A model generated the notes under the pieces. That model was not told the origin of the DNA and did no database searches. It saw nothing but the letters and a program-made list of their open reading frames with translations. A stretch of 7,183 nt of DNA from Nitrospinota bacterium (GTDB lineage: Bacteria; Nitrospirota; Nitrospiria; Nitrospirales; UBA8639), in contig JADFRB010000093.1 of the NCBI GenBank assembly GCA_022561525.1, positions 1 to 7,183 on the forward strand, read 5' to 3'. Shown here one piece after another: positions 5,708 through 7,183 of this stretch (position 1 is the first letter of the stretch; each line of letters begins with the position of its first letter). Made by a program: the position numbers and the translations under genes.

Positions 5708-6683
5708 ATCGTTTTTTCGCTAAGGCGAGACCGTGAAGGTGGTTGGAGTCGGAGTACCATTCAACAGGACTAAAACCTGCCCCTGTTAACAAGGCTTCTA
5801 CCTGGTGTCGAGTATATTTCGTGCTGATTTCCGTGAGAATCTCTTCGCCTTCGTGGAGATGAAGGTTTAAATCCAATTCGGGAATGGGAATCACTTGATC
5901 TCGAATCGATCGAAGATGCATTTCAATACGGTGCTTGTCATGATTGAAACGAGCCACATGTTGAAAAGCATCCTGGTCAAACTCGGCCCCAATGACAGAC
6001 TGTAAGACGCGCAACATATTTTTGTTAAAGGCGGCCGTGATTCCTGCTGAATCATTGTAGGCGGCTTCTAAACGATCGACATCGGTGATGAGTTGGACCC
6101 CAAGAAGGAAAAAATCTCCTTGATCCATTTCATCATAGATCGATGACAAAAAGACCTGGCTGGCCTCAAGTTCTAGGTTGCCGATGGTGCCACCTAAAAT
6201 GACGACCAAGCGTCGTCCGCCATCGGGAATGTGTTCCAAGTGTGCGAGAAAATCTCCGACCACGCCATGAACCAGTAATCCTTCATATTCCTCGACAAGC
6301 TCTTGGGCCACTCGTCGCACAATGCCTTCGCTGACATCAAACGGTACATAGAACCGGAGCTGTTTCGCGCGAGCCATGGCATCCAATAACACCCGGGTTT
6401 TGGTGGCGGCGCCTGATCCCAACTCCACTAATTCATCCGCGCCCGTTTTGGCGACGATATCATCGGCCACGGCTTCAAGCAATTGATGCTCGGTTCGAGT
6501 TTGATAGTATTCCGGCAATTCGCAGATTTGTTCAAAAAGTGTGGAACCCCAATCATCGTAGAAATATTTGGTCGGGAATTTTTTTGGTGTCGAAAGCAAT
6601 CCATCACGAATTTCTTCTTTAATGGCCTCAGGATCTTGGGTGTGCACATGGACATCGATAATGACATTGGATTGATCAAGCAT
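5706..6683 (-). CDS. egtD: L-histidine N-alpha-methyltransferase EgtD
   Basis: SAM-dependent enzyme that trimethylates the alpha-amino group of histidine to hercynine, the first step of ergothioneine synthesis, in the cytoplasm. The 325-residue length is typical. The N-terminal block KYFYDDWGSTLFEQI (39-53) and LPEYYQTRTE (56-65) and the SAM motif VELGSGAATKTR (86-97) are intact. The histidine-pocket residues known from the mycobacterial enzyme (Y56, N166, Y206, E282, S284) all recur at a constant offset of three: Y59, N169 (GGTIGN), Y209 (AAYNDSAG), E285 and S287 (LTEIS). ATG 6683 has AAGGAA 8 bases upstream. The stop TAG uses two bases of the repeat that follows. The class V PLP gene lies downstream on the same strand. 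No egtB or egtC is in the window. Close paralogues with other substrates exist, but the intact pocket favours histidine. Confidence 0.94.
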   Translation of the reverse strand: MLDQSNVIIDVHVHTQDPEAIKEEIRDGLLSTPKKFPTKYFYDDWGSTLFEQICELPEYYQTRTEHQLLEAVADDIVAKTGADELVELGSGAATKTRVLLDAMARAKQLRFYVPFDVSEGIVRRVAQELVEEYEGLLVHGVVGDFLAHLEHIPDGGRRLVVILGGTIGNLELEASQVFLSSIYDEMDQGDFFLLGVQLITDVDRLEAAYNDSAGITAAFNKNMLRVLQSVIGAEFDQDAFQHVARFNHDKHRIEMHLRSIRDQVIPIPELDLNLHLHEGEEILTEISTKYTRHQVEALLTGAGFSPVEWYSDSNHLHGLALAKKR

Positions 6684-6796
6684 GAAATCGATTCCTTAAC
6701 AGGGATGAAAATATGGTGGGTAATGGTGTTGAGAAGAGTCAGCCTAGAAACGGCAGTTGGGCACAAAAAAGACGTGTAAGATATTGGTGTGCATGG

Positions 6797-6830
6797 TGAA
6801 ATAAAAAATTCAAGGTCACCTCGGTGGTGA
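6797..6830 (-). terminator. Possible terminator after the ABC permease gene
   Basis: On the minus strand TCACC (6830-6826) pairs with GGTGA (6820-6816), followed by CCTTGAATTTTTTATTT. The stem is only 5 bp and the T run starts 5-6 bases after it, so the call is weak. It lies between the permease stop and the egtD start, where a terminator would separate two minus-strand units. The rest of the 273-base gap shows nothing else I can name. Confidence 0.35.
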
Positions 6831-6956
6831 TGAAACAGTTTTTTATTTTGCCAGGTGCGCCAAGAGCTTGCGCGGACTTTTCTAGGCTCAGTCAGAAGGT
6901 CTTGAACTGTAATGGTTTTTCACAATTTTCGCAAGACGTGGGAGGTGTTCCATTTC

Positions 6957-7183
6957 TCACTCTGGGATTGCTCGCAATTCTAAACCACGCGGTTTGACCC
7001 AGTTTTCCACTTTGCTCAAAGAGCCATCGATCATTAACGCTAGAGCCGCTGCAGGCAAGGCTCCGGAAAGGATGACCGTAGTGTTGGCCATTTGCAACCC
7101 GGCGACAATGGGAACACCTAATCCTCCCGCTCCAATAAACGCGGCAAGTGTGGTGGTCCCAACCGTGATCACTCCAGCGGTTC
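6957..7183 (-). CDS. ABC transporter permease, osmoprotectant type, C-terminal fragment
   Basis: Partial: only the last 75 residues are in the window and the gene continues past the right edge. The fragment matches the C-terminal part of OpuCB/OpuBB/YehW-type inner-membrane permeases that import glycine betaine, choline or related solutes. Visible are the end of the ABC-permease loop and a membrane segment (ITVGTTTLAAFIGAGGLG), a short loop, a further membrane helix (TTVILSGALPAAALALMI) and a cytoplasmic tail (VENWVKPRGLE). The IGAGGLG segment is the most telling. The rest of the system (ATPase, binding protein) would be expected beyond the edge. It lies 273 bases upstream of egtD on the same strand, probably as a separate unit. 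The family is clear; the transported solute cannot be told from this piece. Confidence 0.85.
   Translation of the reverse strand, partial: TAGVITVGTTTLAAFIGAGGLGVPIVAGLQMANTTVILSGALPAAALALMIDGSLSKVENWVKPRGLELRAIPE

Noticed and set aside
5499..5760. Two overlapping minus-strand open frames (66 and 82 codons)
   Set aside because: They lie across the 168-bp palindromic repeat and the end of egtD. High G+C removes stops there; there is no family motif or ribosome site.

Overview
The window reads as ordinary bacterial chromosome. It has mid-range G+C, short operons and several small palindromic intergenic repeats. The protein set (a TusA/DsrE2 sulfur-carrier pair, a stand-alone formimidoyltransferase, EgtD, a one-domain voltage-gated cation channel) and the style of the repeats suggest a Nitrospira-like member of the Nitrospirota. 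That assignment comes from general familiarity; no marker gene here proves it.

Layout: 1-360 holds no confident gene, only a short frame open at the left edge. 361-1276 (minus) is a two-gene sulfur-trafficking unit, dsrE2-like then tusA, with a good sigma70-type promoter at 1400-1429 and a G+C-rich hairpin between the genes. 1497-2420 (plus) is a divergently transcribed glutamate formimidoyltransferase. 2421-2847 is a gene-free spacer with an inverted pair of hairpin repeats and a 5-bp tandem repeat. 2848-4194 (plus) carries a two-CBS-domain protein and a voltage-gated ion channel whose filter is TLEDWTD. 4222-4366 is a 145-bp element with perfect 18-bp terminal inverted repeats between convergent genes. 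4382-6683 (minus) is egtD followed by a class V PLP-dependent enzyme, separated by a second, 168-bp repeat (5540-5707) that supplies two bases of the egtD stop codon. 6957-7183 (minus) is the C-terminal end of an osmoprotectant-type ABC permease, cut by the window edge.

How the genes may work together: DsrE2 and TusA would relay sulfane sulfur as protein persulfides. EgtD keeps every histidine-pocket residue I can compare with the mycobacterial enzyme, so it should make hercynine, the precursor of ergothioneine. The PLP enzyme downstream is a candidate for the late C-S lyase step or for a different use of hercynine; no EgtB is present here. The CBS protein and the channel are co-directional neighbours, but nothing proves a functional link. 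I see no CRISPR array, phage, tRNA or rRNA. The most notable points are the egtD/PLP-enzyme pair with its repeats, and the mixed Na/Ca-type filter of the channel.
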